64,000 nt of DNA from Ferrimonas aestuarii (GCF_005116665.1 NZ_SWCJ01000021.1:1-64000); one strand, 5' to 3'; numbered from the stretch's first letter, positions 46,362 through 55,950 are shown. Translations and numbers: made by a program. Notes: generated by a model from the sequence alone, not told the origin.

Positions 46362-47189
46362 ATGGATTTGAACCTGCTGTCGACCTTGGTGAAGGTTTAT
46401 CAATTGAAGTCATACACGCGGGCCGCGGAGCAGCTTGGCTTGAGTCAGGCGGCGGTGAGCATGCGCATTAAACAGCTAGAGCAGAGCTTAGGGCAGCCGC
46501 TGTTCGTTCGCAAAGGACGCTCGATTGAAGCCACGGCTCACGCCAACTACATGATGACCAAATTGGAGCCTGCGTTTGGTCTGCTCAATGAGGCGTTGCA
46601 TAAGGTGGAGTATCGGGTGTACGCCCCAGATCTGTTGGCTTATGAGCTGGCTAAGTTCGACATCGACGTTGCCATTCCTCCGGCGGAGCAAGAGCAGGTA
46701 TTTGCTGATATTCGCAACCGTCAGGTGGACCTGGTGCTGGATCTGGTGACCACCATCGACGCCAATGTGATCTGCGAGCCGTTGCTAGAGGAGAAGATCA
46801 TGGTGGCGGTTGCGAAGGGGCACCCAAGGATTTTGGATGACCTCAGCGAGACGCAGTTTTATCGTGAGCGTCATGTGGCGGTCACTAGCCGTCATCAGAA
46901 ACAGGTGTTGTTTACCTTGCTGTGTGAACAGCCGAAACCCAGAGTGATTGCCCATACGGCAACGTCATTTGTCTCCCAATTGGCTTACGTGGCTCACTCC
47001 GAAGCCATTGCCATTGTGCCGCAGCGGATGGCGCGTTTTGCTAAGCAGCTTGGGGTTAAGTTACTGGAATGCCCGATGCCGATGAAGATGGCACCGATCT
47101 CCATGTTGTACCATCGTTCGCTGCAGCAGAACCCCAGCCATCAGAAGCTGCGACAACGGGTGAGAGACGCCGTACAAGCTGAGCGCTGA
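46362..47189 (+). CDS. LysR-family transcriptional regulator (divergent from the alkylsulfatase)
   Basis: The 275-residue product has the LysR helix-turn-helix MDLNLLSTLVKVYQLKSYT and AAEQLGLSQAAVSMRIKQLEQ, GQPLFVRKGRSIEAT, and an effector domain that is somewhat shorter than average. Its start lies 180 bases from that of the alkylsulfatase, facing away. Control of the sulfatase is inferred from arrangement and the shared palindrome. Confidence 0.9.
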   Translation: MDLNLLSTLVKVYQLKSYTRAAEQLGLSQAAVSMRIKQLEQSLGQPLFVRKGRSIEATAHANYMMTKLEPAFGLLNEALHKVEYRVYAPDLLAYELAKFDIDVAIPPAEQEQVFADIRNRQVDLVLDLVTTIDANVICEPLLEEKIMVAVAKGHPRILDDLSETQFYRERHVAVTSRHQKQVLFTLLCEQPKPRVIAHTATSFVSQLAYVAHSEAIAIVPQRMARFAKQLGVKLLECPMPMKMAPISMLYHRSLQQNPSHQKLRQRVRDAVQAER

Positions 47190-47263
47190 GTCATAGCAAT
47201 GGCTAGGGCCACTGGCGCTTCGCTGCAGTGCCTTGTCTGAGAACCGACTCATTTCAACAGCCC

Positions 47264-47881
47264 CTAACCTTGATCGAAGCGGCCGTATCGAAGGAAGTGG
47301 TCGGTCTGTCGAGCGACCTGTGGCGACAGCAGCATGCTGGTGTGACTCACCGGCAGCACCAGATGATCGCTCATCCCTTCAATCTGGGTTTCACTAACCA
47401 AGACGGTGCCGTCATTGGGCTGTCCTTGCAGTTGATTGAAGAGGTTACCTACCCCCACTCCAGCATCTCCCGCTAAGCTACCTAAGGCTGCCGTGCCGCC
47501 GTAGGTAAGCTCGCCATCGTTGATAAGTCCGTGTTCATGGGCGTTGCCCATAAAGCCCTGCAGATTCCACTGTGCCAGTTGCTTGGCCACCTGAGCTCCT
47601 TGATGGGGCGAGCCAAGGCTAACGATGCGAGAGCCTTCAGGTAGAGGGCGCTGCTCGGCGTATTGTCTGGCGAGTACGCCCCCAAGACTGTGGCCCACCA
47701 GATAGCAAGGGGTATCAGGGGAGCACAGTGCTTCGATGCGATCAAATAGCCCATTGAGATCGATGTTTAAGCTGTTGTAGCTCAGCCCTTCAATTTGCCA
47801 CCCCAGAGTTTCCATTAATGCGGATAGGGGTTTCATGATGGTGTGGTGCATATAAAGCCCATGCATCATCACTAACTGCAT
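47264..47881 (-). CDS. Alpha/beta hydrolase (lipase/esterase-like)
   Basis: The 205-residue product from ATG 47881 has the alpha/beta-hydrolase nucleophile elbow GHSLGG in YLVGHSLGGVLARQYAE, an oxyanion HG (MMHGLYMHH) near the N-terminus and likely catalytic His in LPVSHTSML. The region SLGSPHQGAQVAKQL is typical for triacylglycerol lipase-like proteins and PGAP1-like hydrolases. GGGAG lies close to the ATG; a longer open frame reaches 47995 but overlaps the next gene. No signal peptide. Substrate unknown. Confidence 0.82.
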   Translation of the reverse strand: MQLVMMHGLYMHHTIMKPLSALMETLGWQIEGLSYNSLNIDLNGLFDRIEALCSPDTPCYLVGHSLGGVLARQYAEQRPLPEGSRIVSLGSPHQGAQVAKQLAQWNLQGFMGNAHEHGLINDGELTYGGTAALGSLAGDAGVGVGNLFNQLQGQPNDGTVLVSETQIEGMSDHLVLPVSHTSMLLSPQVARQTDHFLRYGRFDQG

Positions 47882-47912
47882 AGTCACTCCCTGCTTGGTT
47901 TGGGGTTGATGT

Positions 47913-48191
47913 TCATCTGCGACGGCGCAGATCGCTAAGGGTTTCTCCCTTAGGTTCATTGCCATAGTAGTTGTCCGAATTGATGATATCCACATTCAAT
48001 ACCCCGGTAATGGGGCACTGTCGCTGCTTTTTAAGGACTTCTGAACCATAAATCGGCACCCCTTCGGCGTTAAAACAGTGGGCTGCTCGAACCTGAACTG
48101 CGCCCGAAGCAGCACCAGGATTGCCTCCTAGCCCTCCTATGGCAAAGGTATGAGTGCTTACCAGCAATAGCGTTGCGATAGTCAGTTTCAT
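47913..48191 (-). CDS. Small exported protein of unknown function
   Basis: The 92-residue product has a clear signal peptide (about 1-17, KLTIATLLLVSTHTFA), a Gly-rich stretch, two Cys (AAHCFNAEG and RQCPITG) that could form one disulfide, and a basic end RRRR. I recognise no family. It precedes the hydrolase gene on the same strand by about 30 bases, so they may share a transcript. Confidence 0.6.
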   Translation of the reverse strand: MKLTIATLLLVSTHTFAIGGLGGNPGAASGAVQVRAAHCFNAEGVPIYGSEVLKKQRQCPITGVLNVDIINSDNYYGNEPKGETLSDLRRRR

Positions 48192-48571
48192 GTTGTGATC
48201 CTCTTAAATGGGTTCTCTTTCAACCTAGGACAGGGAGGCAATCTACGAGCGTGATAGAGGTTTCAAAGTGTGTATCGGCATGACTGGTTGAATCTGCTGG
48301 CGTTGGCTGAAACAACAGTCAACGTCGCCAAAGTAATGTAATTGGAACGATATCGGACGTGTGATGGGGCGGTGTAAATCAATGTAAAGGCATAATTTGC
48401 TGAGTATTTTAGGGTTTCTCTCCTCATTAAACTGTGGGGTGGCCAATGGAAGATGGTGTCTTGAACCTAGAGATTCTTAATCGGAAAGTTTAATTAACAC
48501 AGTCTATCTTATTTGTTTTCGTCGATTGACTGGTGCCCCTATAATCGATTTCAACGATTGAGGAGGCGCTT
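48192..48571. other. Intergenic region with a stem-loop before katA
   Basis: No gene is supported in this 380-base gap. An imperfect inverted repeat (GCGTTGGCTG with CAGTCAACG) occurs at about 48299-48327. TATAAT occurs at 48540-48545, and CGATT is repeated three times nearby, which may be part of the katA promoter. An OxyR consensus was not found. Confidence 0.4.
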
Positions 48572-48670
48572 ATGTGGCAAGGCCTTTATGAATGGATTGA
48601 ACAGCGCGTAAGCGCTCAGGAGAACAATTATGACTCACCGACTGACAGCTCAAAATGGCGCACCTATTAG
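48572..48670 (+). CDS. Possible 32-residue upstream peptide overlapping katA
   Basis: AGGAGG lies six bases before this ATG, a near-perfect ribosome site and better than that of katA. The frame ([13 protein letters not shown]...) runs 32 codons and ends 41 bases inside katA in a different frame. A hairpin AGCGC-4-GCGCT (48603-48616) and the katA ribosome site AGGAG lie within it. It may couple or limit katA translation. Coding is not proven. Confidence 0.4.
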   Translation: MWQGLYEWIEQRVSAQENNYDSPTDSSKWRTY

Positions 48671-50084
48671 CGACGACCAAAACAGTTTGACCGCAGGAGC
48701 CCGTGGCCCAGTTGCTCTTCAAGACTGGCATCTAATTGAAAAATTGGCTCACTTTAACCGCGAACGCATTCCAGAGCGAGTAGTACACGCTAAGGGAAGC
48801 GGCGCTTACGGTACCTTTACCGTCACCAATGATCTGTCTCAGTACACCATCGCTGACCATTTCCAACAAGTGGGTAAGCAGACCGAAGTGGTGGTGCGTT
48901 TCTCCACCGTAGGCGGTGAAGCGGGTAGTGCAGATGCCGAGCGCGATCCTCGCGGTTTCGCGGTACGCTTCTATACCAAGAATGGTAACCACGATGTGGT
49001 GGGCAACAATACTCCCGTATTTTTCCTGCGTGATGGCATCAAATTCCCAGACTTTATCCACACCCAGAAGCGCAATCCGGCGACTAACCTTAAAGATCCT
49101 CAGGCGATGTGGGACTTCTGGTCACTGAATCCGGAAGCTCTGCATCAGGTGACCATCTTGATGTCGGACCGCGGCATTCCAGCCAGCTACCGTCATATGA
49201 ACGGCTATGGCTCGCATACGTTCTCCATGTGGAATAACAACGGCGAACGTTTCTGGGTTAAGTTCCACTTTAAAACTCAGCAGGGTATCCAAAACCTCAG
49301 CAATGAGCAGGCGGATAAACTTAAGGGCATCGATCCGGACCACGCTCAGCGGGATCTGTATGGCTCAATTCAGGATGGCGATAGCCCGAGATGGACCCTG
49401 TATCTGCAGATCATGCCGGAGTTGGATGCGGAGAAGTACGACATCAATCCCTTCGACCTCACCAAGGTGTGGCCTCACAAAGACTACCCATTGATTGAAG
49501 CTGGAGTGCTGGAGTTAAACCGTAACGCTGAAAACTACTTTAATGAGATTGAACAGGCAGCCTTTGCTCCGTCCAATCTGGTTCCCGGTGTGGGGGCGTC
49601 TCCGGACAAGATGTTGCAGGCTCGCTTGTTTGCCTATGCGGATGCACAGCGTTATCGCATCGGTGCGAACTACAACCAACTGCCCGTGAACTGCCCACAC
49701 GCCAGTCAGGCTAACCACTACCAGCGTGCTGGTGCCTTCGCCGGAACCGCGTGCCCTTATCACGGCGACAGTAAAGAGAGTGGGGTGAACTATGGTCCAA
49801 ATACTCAGGGCGGCCCAGAGCAGAGCGCTCAATACGCTGAGCCACCACTGCGTTTAAGTGGCGACCTTGACCGTTACGACCGCTTTGCCGAAGAGAACTT
49901 TGCTCAAGCCGGTGATCTGTATCGATTGATGGATGAGTCTCAACAGCAAGCGCTGGCAGATACCATCGCGGCAACGCTGTCTCAGGTGACCGTTGAGGTG
50001 CAACAGCGGATGTTGGCTCAGTTTGCTGAAGCGGATGCGGGTTACGCTGAGCGTGTTCAGCAAGCCATTGCGAAACGAAGCTAA
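48630..50084 (+). CDS. katA: Monofunctional haem catalase (small-subunit clade)
   Basis: Decomposes hydrogen peroxide. The 484-residue product has the distal His53 in [12 protein letters not shown], catalytic Asn in VGNNTPVFF (about 126), and the proximal haem Tyr in [14 protein letters not shown]. Length and sequence fit the clade-3 NADPH-binding catalases of Vibrio and Shewanella. AGGAG precedes the ATG. An upstream overlapping frame with a stronger ribosome site may influence expression. Confidence 0.95.
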   Translation: MTHRLTAQNGAPISDDQNSLTAGARGPVALQDWHLIEKLAHFNRERIPERVVHAKGSGAYGTFTVTNDLSQYTIADHFQQVGKQTEVVVRFSTVGGEAGSADAERDPRGFAVRFYTKNGNHDVVGNNTPVFFLRDGIKFPDFIHTQKRNPATNLKDPQAMWDFWSLNPEALHQVTILMSDRGIPASYRHMNGYGSHTFSMWNNNGERFWVKFHFKTQQGIQNLSNEQADKLKGIDPDHAQRDLYGSIQDGDSPRWTLYLQIMPELDAEKYDINPFDLTKVWPHKDYPLIEAGVLELNRNAENYFNEIEQAAFAPSNLVPGVGASPDKMLQARLFAYADAQRYRIGANYNQLPVNCPHASQANHYQRAGAFAGTACPYHGDSKESGVNYGPNTQGGPEQSAQYAEPPLRLSGDLDRYDRFAEENFAQAGDLYRLMDESQQQALADTIAATLSQVTVEVQQRMLAQFAEADAGYAERVQQAIAKRS

Positions 50085-50161
50085 TCGGAAATGGGATTCA
50101 GGGTTTCACAAAACTGTGACCTGGATCCCTTGTTTCTGGCTACCCTCCATTGGTAACGTAA

Positions 50162-50189
50162 AAAGGCAGCGGAATCCCGCTGTCTTTTT
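50162..50189 (+). terminator. katA terminator
   Basis: CAGCGG and CCGCTG arms with flanking G-T pairs follow an A-run and are followed by CTTTTTG. It lies about 80 bases after the katA stop. Confidence 0.75.
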
Positions 50190-50300
50190 GATTGATTCAG
50201 GTAGAAATGATGCATTACATCAGTTTTATCGCTCGATTTTGCCAGCCTCAATGGCATTGGAGAGCGTAAACTAATTCGTTAACCATATGCCATTGGGGCT

Positions 50301-50331
50301 AATTGAACCGACGCAGCGTCGGGATTCAATT
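50301..50331. promoter_or_regulatory. Interrupted inverted repeat upstream of the aromatic amino acid permease
   Basis: AATTGAA-C-CGAC-gcag-C-GTCG-GGA-TTCAATT forms an almost perfect 14-base-arm palindrome about 95-125 bases before the permease start. It may be an operator or an mRNA hairpin. It does not fit the TyrR or TrpR box patterns I know. Confidence 0.45.
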
Positions 50332-50424
50332 GGCGAAGTGGTGTGTGTACCTGCGCAATCCTTCCTCTCTTTTTTCCCCGACTGCTGTAGATTTATCTCA
50401 TACACTTTTTGCGGGAACACTATT

Positions 50425-51594
50425 TTGAATAGCAAGCTTATCGGCGCCACCCTCATCGTCGCCGGAACCAGTATCGGCGCTGGCATGTTGGCCCTTCCTA
50501 TCGCGGTAGCGAACATCGGCTTTTGGCCAGCGATGATCCTGATGGCGCTTATCTGGAGCCTGTCTGGTTACACCGCCCTGCTGCTTACCGAAGCCAACTT
50601 ACGTACAGGCAAGGGCCTGAATTTCCACAAAATGGTCGGCAATATCTTGGGGCCGGTGGGCCAGGTATTGTGTTCAGCCAGTTTCCTTGCACTGCTGTAC
50701 GCCCTAACCGCCGCCTACCTGACCGGTGGCGCATCCTTGATTGGCGTTAAGGCTCAAGCGCTATTGGATATCAAGCTGGAATCCACGACTTCCACTTTAA
50801 TCTTCGCTTGCACCCTAGGCTTGGTGGCTGCATTTGGGGTGAAGTATGTGGATCTGCTGACCCGAGGTCTCTTCACCTTGAAGATGGTAGCCCTGATGAT
50901 CCTAGTGGCGCTGCTGGTGCCTAAGACCGAAGTGGCTAACCTTCAATTCGCCCTGTCCTATTTCGATGGTTCCCTGTGGATGGCGGCGTTGCCACTGATC
51001 TTCACCTCCTTTGGTTTTCACGTTTGTATTCCACCGCTGGTGAAATACCTCGATGGCGATCTAAAGCAGATCCGCATGGCATTTTTGCTGGGAAGTGGCC
51101 TGCCGCTGCTGTGCTACAGCCTGTGGCTGCTGGCGGTGATGGGGCCCCTAGGCGCCGAGCAACTAAAGCTGCTGGCTCAAGGAGATGGCCTAGCCAATCT
51201 GGTGGGCGCCATGACAGAACTGACCGGCTCTGGCCGCATCGGCACCTTGGTCACCTTGTTTGCCGACTTGGCGTTGGTCACCTCTTTCGTCGGCGTGACG
51301 TTAAGTCTGTATGAGTACTTGAAAGAGCTGCGTGGCGGTGAAGTGGGTCGAGTGGGTAACTGGCTGGTTACCTTCGCGCCGCCGCTGGTACTGGCGCTGG
51401 CAATGCCAAAAGGCTTCATTGCGGTACTGGGTTTTGCCGCCATTCCGCTAGCGGTACTGATTGTGTTCTTGCCGGTGGCGATGGCCCTGAAGAGCCGTGA
51501 AGCAAGCCAAGGATATCAAGTCGCTGGGGGGAAAGGTGCCATGGCGCTGGCGACCGTTGCAGGGGGATTAATCGTTATTGCTCAGCTGCTGTAA
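50425..51594 (+). CDS. Aromatic amino acid permease (TyrP/Mtr/TnaB family)
   Basis: An inner-membrane proton symporter for tyrosine or tryptophan. The 390-residue product from TTG 50425 begins SKLIGATLIVAGTSIGAGML, the family's N-terminal signature, has 11 membrane segments and ends like TyrP. The open frame extends to an ATG at 50287, but the extra 46 residues (with three Cys and RR) are not family-like and cover a palindrome, so they look non-coding. The TTG start has only a weak GGGA site. Substrate among Trp, Tyr and Phe is not resolved. Confidence 0.85.
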   Translation: MNSKLIGATLIVAGTSIGAGMLALPIAVANIGFWPAMILMALIWSLSGYTALLLTEANLRTGKGLNFHKMVGNILGPVGQVLCSASFLALLYALTAAYLTGGASLIGVKAQALLDIKLESTTSTLIFACTLGLVAAFGVKYVDLLTRGLFTLKMVALMILVALLVPKTEVANLQFALSYFDGSLWMAALPLIFTSFGFHVCIPPLVKYLDGDLKQIRMAFLLGSGLPLLCYSLWLLAVMGPLGAEQLKLLAQGDGLANLVGAMTELTGSGRIGTLVTLFADLALVTSFVGVTLSLYEYLKELRGGEVGRVGNWLVTFAPPLVLALAMPKGFIAVLGFAAIPLAVLIVFLPVAMALKSREASQGYQVAGGKGAMALATVAGGLIVIAQLL

Positions 51595-51766
51595 TATTTT
51601 GTTATTAAATAATTACGGTTTTTAAGTCGTTAGGGGAGAAAACCACCGTAACGGCGCTCAAGGAATCCCGACCGCTGTGATACAGTTGTCGGGATAACTT
51701 TTTGGTAACACCTGAAAGCAACGAGAAATCGCCCGCGAAAGACGGGCCATATTCAAGGAAATAATA

Positions 51767-53926
51767 ATGAAAAAATGGTTAGCTTTGGCAGCAATCACGT
51801 TGCCGATGACCGCAATCGCAGATGAGGGGATGTGGCAGCCATATCAGGTGCCAGCCCTAGAAGATAAGCTCAAGGCGATGGGCCTAGAGTTGGATGCCAA
51901 CAGCATGTCCAACCTAGATGCGTTCCCGATGAACGCCATCATCAACTTTGGTGGCTGTACTGCGTCTTTCGTTTCTCCAGAAGGCTTGGTTGTCACCAAC
52001 CACCACTGTGGTTACGGAGCCATTGCGTATCACTCCACTCCAGAAGACAACATTCTGGAAAATGGCTTCCTGGCTAAGACCAAAGGGGAAGAGAAGAAAC
52101 CGGTTCCGGGTTATAAGATCTGGGTAACCGAGTCCATGGTGGATGTGACCGACAAAGTGCTGGCGGGAACCTCCCCAAGCCAGAGCGGCGAAGCTTACTA
52201 CAAACAAGTTCAGAACAACCGCAAGGCTCTGGTTGCCGAGTGTGAAGTCAGCGACGACTACCGTTGCAGCGTTTATAACTTCCACCGCGGCGCTCAGTAC
52301 TTCCTGATCAAAGAGCTTGAGATTCGTGACGTTCGTTTGACCTACACCCCAGCGATGTCTGTCGGTAAGTACGGCGGCGACATCGACAACTGGATGTGGC
52401 CTCGTCACACTGGTGATTACTCCTTCTTCCGTGCCTACGTTGGCAAAGATGGTCGCCCTGCGGACTACAGCGAAGACAACGTCCCTTATGAGCCAAAGCG
52501 CTTCTTGAAAGTGAGTGCCAAGGGCGTTGAAAACGGTGACTTCGTGATGGTTGCAGGCTACCCAGGCCGTACCAACCGTTATCGCACCAGCTACGAAGTG
52601 CAGAACGCCTTCGAGTTTACCTACCCGAAATCTCGCGTTGCCCGTGAAGAGCTTATCGAACTGATCAAAGAGACCGCTCCCGATGGCAGCGATGCTCGCA
52701 TCAAGTACGAAGGCACTTTGGCCAGCTTGGCCAACTACGCTAAGAACTTCCAATCCATGGTTGAGGGTTACCAGAAAACTGGCATCCTGCAGGCTAAGCT
52801 GGATGACGAAAAAGCACTGACTGACTGGGTTGACGGCGAAGGCGATCGCGCAGCCAAGTATGGCGGTGTGATTGAGCGCGTGAATGAGCTGGCTAAAGAG
52901 GGCAATGCCCACGGCGAGCGTGACATCATCCTTGGTTATTTGCGCTACAACCAGATGACCGGCATTGCCAATCGTCTGTACCGTCTGGCTCATGAGAAGC
53001 AGAAAGCGGATCTGGATCGTGAGCCTGGCTATCAGGAGCGTGATTGGGATGGCATCGAAGCCAGCATGAAGCGTGTTGACCGTCGTTTCGACATCGCTGT
53101 GGATAAAGCGATTCTGGCTCATCAGCTAGAGAAGTACGCAGCCCTGCCACAGTCTGAGCGCATTGAAGAGCTGGATCGCATCTTCGGTTTGAGCGGTAAG
53201 TTCGACGCTGACGCGTTGGCGACCAAACTGGACAGCATGTACGCCACCACCGATCTGGGTGATCTGGATACCCGTTTGGCGTGGATGGACAAGTCCGTTG
53301 ACGCCTTTAAAGCCAGCAACGACCCATTCATCCGTTATGCGGTTGCCATGTACGACACTCGCATGGAAGCAGAGCACAAAGACAAAGACCTGGCCGGTCG
53401 CATGCTTCAGGTTCGCCCTGACTACATGGCCGCCATCATCGCTTACAACCAGAGCAAAGGCCTGCCTGTCTACGCCGATGCAAACTCGAGCCTGCGCCTG
53501 ACCTTCGGCAGTGTGATTCCTTACTCTCCGCAGGATGGTTTGGTTGCGGTGCCTTTCACCTCACTGGAAGGACTGGCAGCGAAAGCCACCGGCGTTGAGC
53601 CGTTTGATGCCTCTGAGAAGCAGCTGAAGCTGATTAAAGATAAGATCTACGGTCCATACAAGAGTGACGTATTGGGCAGCGTGCCAGTTAACTTCCTGAC
53701 TAACCTGGACAGCACCGGTGGTAACTCTGGTTCCCCAACCATGAACGCCCGTGGCGAGCTGGTTGGTCTGTTGTTTGACGGTGTGTATGAGTCAATCACT
53801 GCCGATTGGGACTTCAACATCGAGAAGAGCCGTTCTATTCACGTAGACAGCCGCTATATGTTGTGGGTAATGAAGTACCTAGACGGTGCTGAAAACCTGA
53901 TCGAAGAGATGGAAGTGGTTGAGTAA
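51767..53926 (+). CDS. Dipeptidyl peptidase, S46 family (DPP7-like)
   Basis: A periplasmic serine peptidase that removes dipeptides. The 719-residue product has a signal peptide (about 1-18, ending AIA), catalytic His80 in VVTNHHCGYGA, and catalytic Ser654 in GGNSGSP. The residue that sets S1 specificity in the family is Gly (LLFDGVYE, about 672) as in DPP7, and not the Arg of DPP11, so hydrophobic P1 residues are expected. Length equals the family norm. An AAGGA site precedes the ATG. Confidence 0.93.
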   Translation: MKKWLALAAITLPMTAIADEGMWQPYQVPALEDKLKAMGLELDANSMSNLDAFPMNAIINFGGCTASFVSPEGLVVTNHHCGYGAIAYHSTPEDNILENGFLAKTKGEEKKPVPGYKIWVTESMVDVTDKVLAGTSPSQSGEAYYKQVQNNRKALVAECEVSDDYRCSVYNFHRGAQYFLIKELEIRDVRLTYTPAMSVGKYGGDIDNWMWPRHTGDYSFFRAYVGKDGRPADYSEDNVPYEPKRFLKVSAKGVENGDFVMVAGYPGRTNRYRTSYEVQNAFEFTYPKSRVAREELIELIKETAPDGSDARIKYEGTLASLANYAKNFQSMVEGYQKTGILQAKLDDEKALTDWVDGEGDRAAKYGGVIERVNELAKEGNAHGERDIILGYLRYNQMTGIANRLYRLAHEKQKADLDREPGYQERDWDGIEASMKRVDRRFDIAVDKAILAHQLEKYAALPQSERIEELDRIFGLSGKFDADALATKLDSMYATTDLGDLDTRLAWMDKSVDAFKASNDPFIRYAVAMYDTRMEAEHKDKDLAGRMLQVRPDYMAAIIAYNQSKGLPVYADANSSLRLTFGSVIPYSPQDGLVAVPFTSLEGLAAKATGVEPFDASEKQLKLIKDKIYGPYKSDVLGSVPVNFLTNLDSTGGNSGSPTMNARGELVGLLFDGVYESITADWDFNIEKSRSIHVDSRYMLWVMKYLDGAENLIEEMEVVE

Positions 53927-53945
53927 ACTCAACGGCTAAATCATC

Positions 53946-53973
53946 AAAAAGCGCCCAATAGGGCGCTTTTTTT
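53946..53973 (+). terminator. Terminator after the S46 peptidase gene
   Basis: AAAAAGCGCCC-AATA-GGGCGCTTTTTTT is a perfect stem with A-run and T-run. It can serve the S46 gene and, on the other strand, the beta-propeller gene. Confidence 0.9.
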
Positions 53974-54028
53974 ATGCCAGAGATCGTCGATCTACAGTGT
54001 AAAAGTAAGCACAAAAGGTCAACAGACC

Positions 54029-54892
54029 CTAATTCTTATCCACCAATGCCAAGTGCTTCCCGTCTGGGCTGATGGCCAAGCGGCCGATGTTGTTTACCCC
54101 AAACGGCGCCAGATCGGCCACTACCGACCAATCCTTCTCACCGGGTTGCCAGCGCACCAGTTCGCTGCCTCGGCCTGCAAAGATGCTGCCATTGGGATGC
54201 CAAGTGTAATCCTCACTGATGGGATTAATGGCGATCAGCGATTTCATTGTCTTTTCAGCAGGATCGAAGGCTTTGATTACCCAAGTACCGTCTACCTGTT
54301 TGCGGACAAAACTGAATTGGTTGCTGTTTGGAATGACGTGCAGGCTGCGACCAACGTTGGCTTGCACAAAGTGACGCTCATCGGCAGCGTCTCCTAGTGG
54401 TTCGAAATAGAGGTTGTAGCCATAGCGTGCCCAGATTAGGGTGCCAACCTCGGTCTTTTGGGCGTAGTAACCTGCGGGAATCATGCTGTTGATGCCTCGG
54501 CGTCTGGGTTCGCCAAGGTTTTTCTGCCATACGCTTTGGTGAGGAACCCCTTCCTGAACCACATAGGTGATCACCCCCGCCTTGGGGCTCTGAGGGGAAA
54601 ACTCGTTCTCTGTTGGGGTGTTAGTGAGGTTGGTTAGCCCTGTTTCACCGAGCTTATGGCGATAGATGTCCATCTGCTCCATGGAACGATTACTGGAGAA
54701 CAGCAGGTACTGGCTGTCGTGACTGAACGCCGGTTGGTTGTTGTAACCCTTGTGATCTGACACTTTGACAGGTGAGTGAGGCTGCTGCTGCGGGCTTAGG
54801 TCGAATAGCAGCATGTCTGAAGCCTGAGTTGTAAGGCTAAGGCCAAAAAATGAGGCGAGCGTAGCAGCCTGTAAATAGGGGCGAGAGGTCAT
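54029..54892 (-). CDS. TolB-like exported beta-propeller protein
   Basis: The 287-residue product from ATG 54892 has a signal peptide (about 1-22, ending TTQA) and PD40-type repeats such as NQPAFSHDSQYLLFSSNR, TPTENEFSPQSPK, and LAISPDGKHLALVD. These repeats are shared by TolB and prolyl oligopeptidase propellers; no catalytic domain follows. The frame continues to 55105 but overlaps menB, and its extra residues do not look real. AAGGAC precedes the ATG. Partner unknown. Confidence 0.78.
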   Translation of the reverse strand: MTSRPYLQAATLASFFGLSLTTQASDMLLFDLSPQQQPHSPVKVSDHKGYNNQPAFSHDSQYLLFSSNRSMEQMDIYRHKLGETGLTNLTNTPTENEFSPQSPKAGVITYVVQEGVPHQSVWQKNLGEPRRRGINSMIPAGYYAQKTEVGTLIWARYGYNLYFEPLGDAADERHFVQANVGRSLHVIPNSNQFSFVRKQVDGTWVIKAFDPAEKTMKSLIAINPISEDYTWHPNGSIFAGRGSELVRWQPGEKDWSVVADLAPFGVNNIGRLAISPDGKHLALVDKN

Positions 54893-54937
54893 AGCAGTCC
54901 TTGCGTAGTATTTGTAATAACCCCAACCTACCAACAT

Positions 54938-54963
54938 AAAAAAAGTGCTGCAAATAGCAGCAC
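54938..54963 (-). terminator. menB terminator
   Basis: Minus strand: GTGCTGC-TATTT-GCAGCAC followed by TTTTTTT. It lies about 36 bases after the menB stop and before the beta-propeller gene. Confidence 0.9.
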
Positions 54964-54998
54964 TTAGTTTTAGTTTTTGCCTCGGTTTTGGGCGTGAC

Positions 54999-55901
54999 TT
55001 AGTAATGCCAAGGGAACTTGCCAAAGTCCTGATCGCGCTTTTCAAGGAAGGCGTCTCGCCCTTCCTGAGCTTCGTCGGTGCCATAGGCCAAACGTGTGGC
55101 TTCACCGGCGAACAGCTGTTGACCGACTAAGCCGTCATCGGGCAGGTTGAAACCATATTTGAGCATACGCATCGCCGTTGGCGACTTGGAGTTGATCTCT
55201 TTGGCCCAGCGCAGGGCTTCGGTTTCTAGCTCAGCGTGAGGAATTGAACGGTTTACCATGCCCATATCAAAGGCTTCATCGGCGCTGTAGTTAAAGCCGC
55301 AGAAGAAGATCTCTCGAGCACGTTTTTGACCGATCATTTTCGCCAGATAGGCGGAGCCGTAGCCAGAGTCGAAGCTGGCCACATCGGGATCGGTCTGTTT
55401 GAAGATGGCGTGCTCTTTGGACGCCAAAGTCAGGTCACACACTACGTGCAAGCTATGGCCACCACCGACGGCCCAGCCAGGCACTACCGCGATCACCACC
55501 TTGGGCATAAAGCGGATCAGGCGCTGCACTTCAAGGATGTGTAGACGCCCCATGCGAGCGATGTCGGCGGTACCGGCTTCGGCGCCTTCATATTTATAGC
55601 CATCTTTGCCACGGATACGTTGATCGCCACCGGAGGAGAATGCCCACTGGCCTTTGGCGGATGGACCATTGCCGGTCAGCAGTACGCAGCCAACGTCAGA
55701 CCATTGGCGAGCGTGATCCAGAGCGATGTAGAGTTCATCCACGGTTTTGGGGCGGAACGCGTTTAGGCAGTCGGCGCGATCGATGGCGATGCGCACGGTG
55801 CCTTGATCTTTGGCGCGGTGATAGGTGATGTCTTCAAAGTCGAAGCCCTCTACCTCATCCCACAATTTAGGATCAAAAATATCGGATACGGCGTTGGTCA
55901 T
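54999..55901 (-). CDS. menB: 1,4-dihydroxy-2-naphthoyl-CoA synthase
   Basis: MenB closes the second ring in menaquinone synthesis. The 300-residue product from ATG 55901 has the crotonase-fold oxyanion segment FSSGGDQRIRG, VPGWAVGGGHSLHVVCDLTLAS, DVASFDSGYGSAYLA with the catalytic Asp, and ends GKFPWHY, the family's usual end. Other men genes are not adjacent, as in Shewanella. It supplies menaquinol for periplasmic respiration (Nap and UrdA in this window). Confidence 0.96.
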   Translation of the reverse strand: MTNAVSDIFDPKLWDEVEGFDFEDITYHRAKDQGTVRIAIDRADCLNAFRPKTVDELYIALDHARQWSDVGCVLLTGNGPSAKGQWAFSSGGDQRIRGKDGYKYEGAEAGTADIARMGRLHILEVQRLIRFMPKVVIAVVPGWAVGGGHSLHVVCDLTLASKEHAIFKQTDPDVASFDSGYGSAYLAKMIGQKRAREIFFCGFNYSADEAFDMGMVNRSIPHAELETEALRWAKEINSKSPTAMRMLKYGFNLPDDGLVGQQLFAGEATRLAYGTDEAQEGRDAFLEKRDQDFGKFPWHY

Positions 55902-55950
55902 AATAAGCCCCTTATCAATCAAGTTGCCCAAGGCTAGGAGGAAAAGTGAG

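Noticed and set aside
48243-48446. 67-codon minus-strand frame upstream of katA
   Set aside because: No ribosome site, signal peptide or family-like motif was visible, and it spans an inverted repeat.
50287-50424. N-terminal extension of the aromatic amino acid permease from ATG 50287
   Set aside because: The extra 46 residues are not family-like, contain three Cys and charged residues, and cover a palindrome; the family signature begins directly after TTG 50425.
51914-53122. Minus-strand frame of 402 codons opposite the S46 peptidase
   Set aside because: The plus strand encodes an intact S46 peptidase with catalytic residues; the minus frame is a codon-bias shadow.
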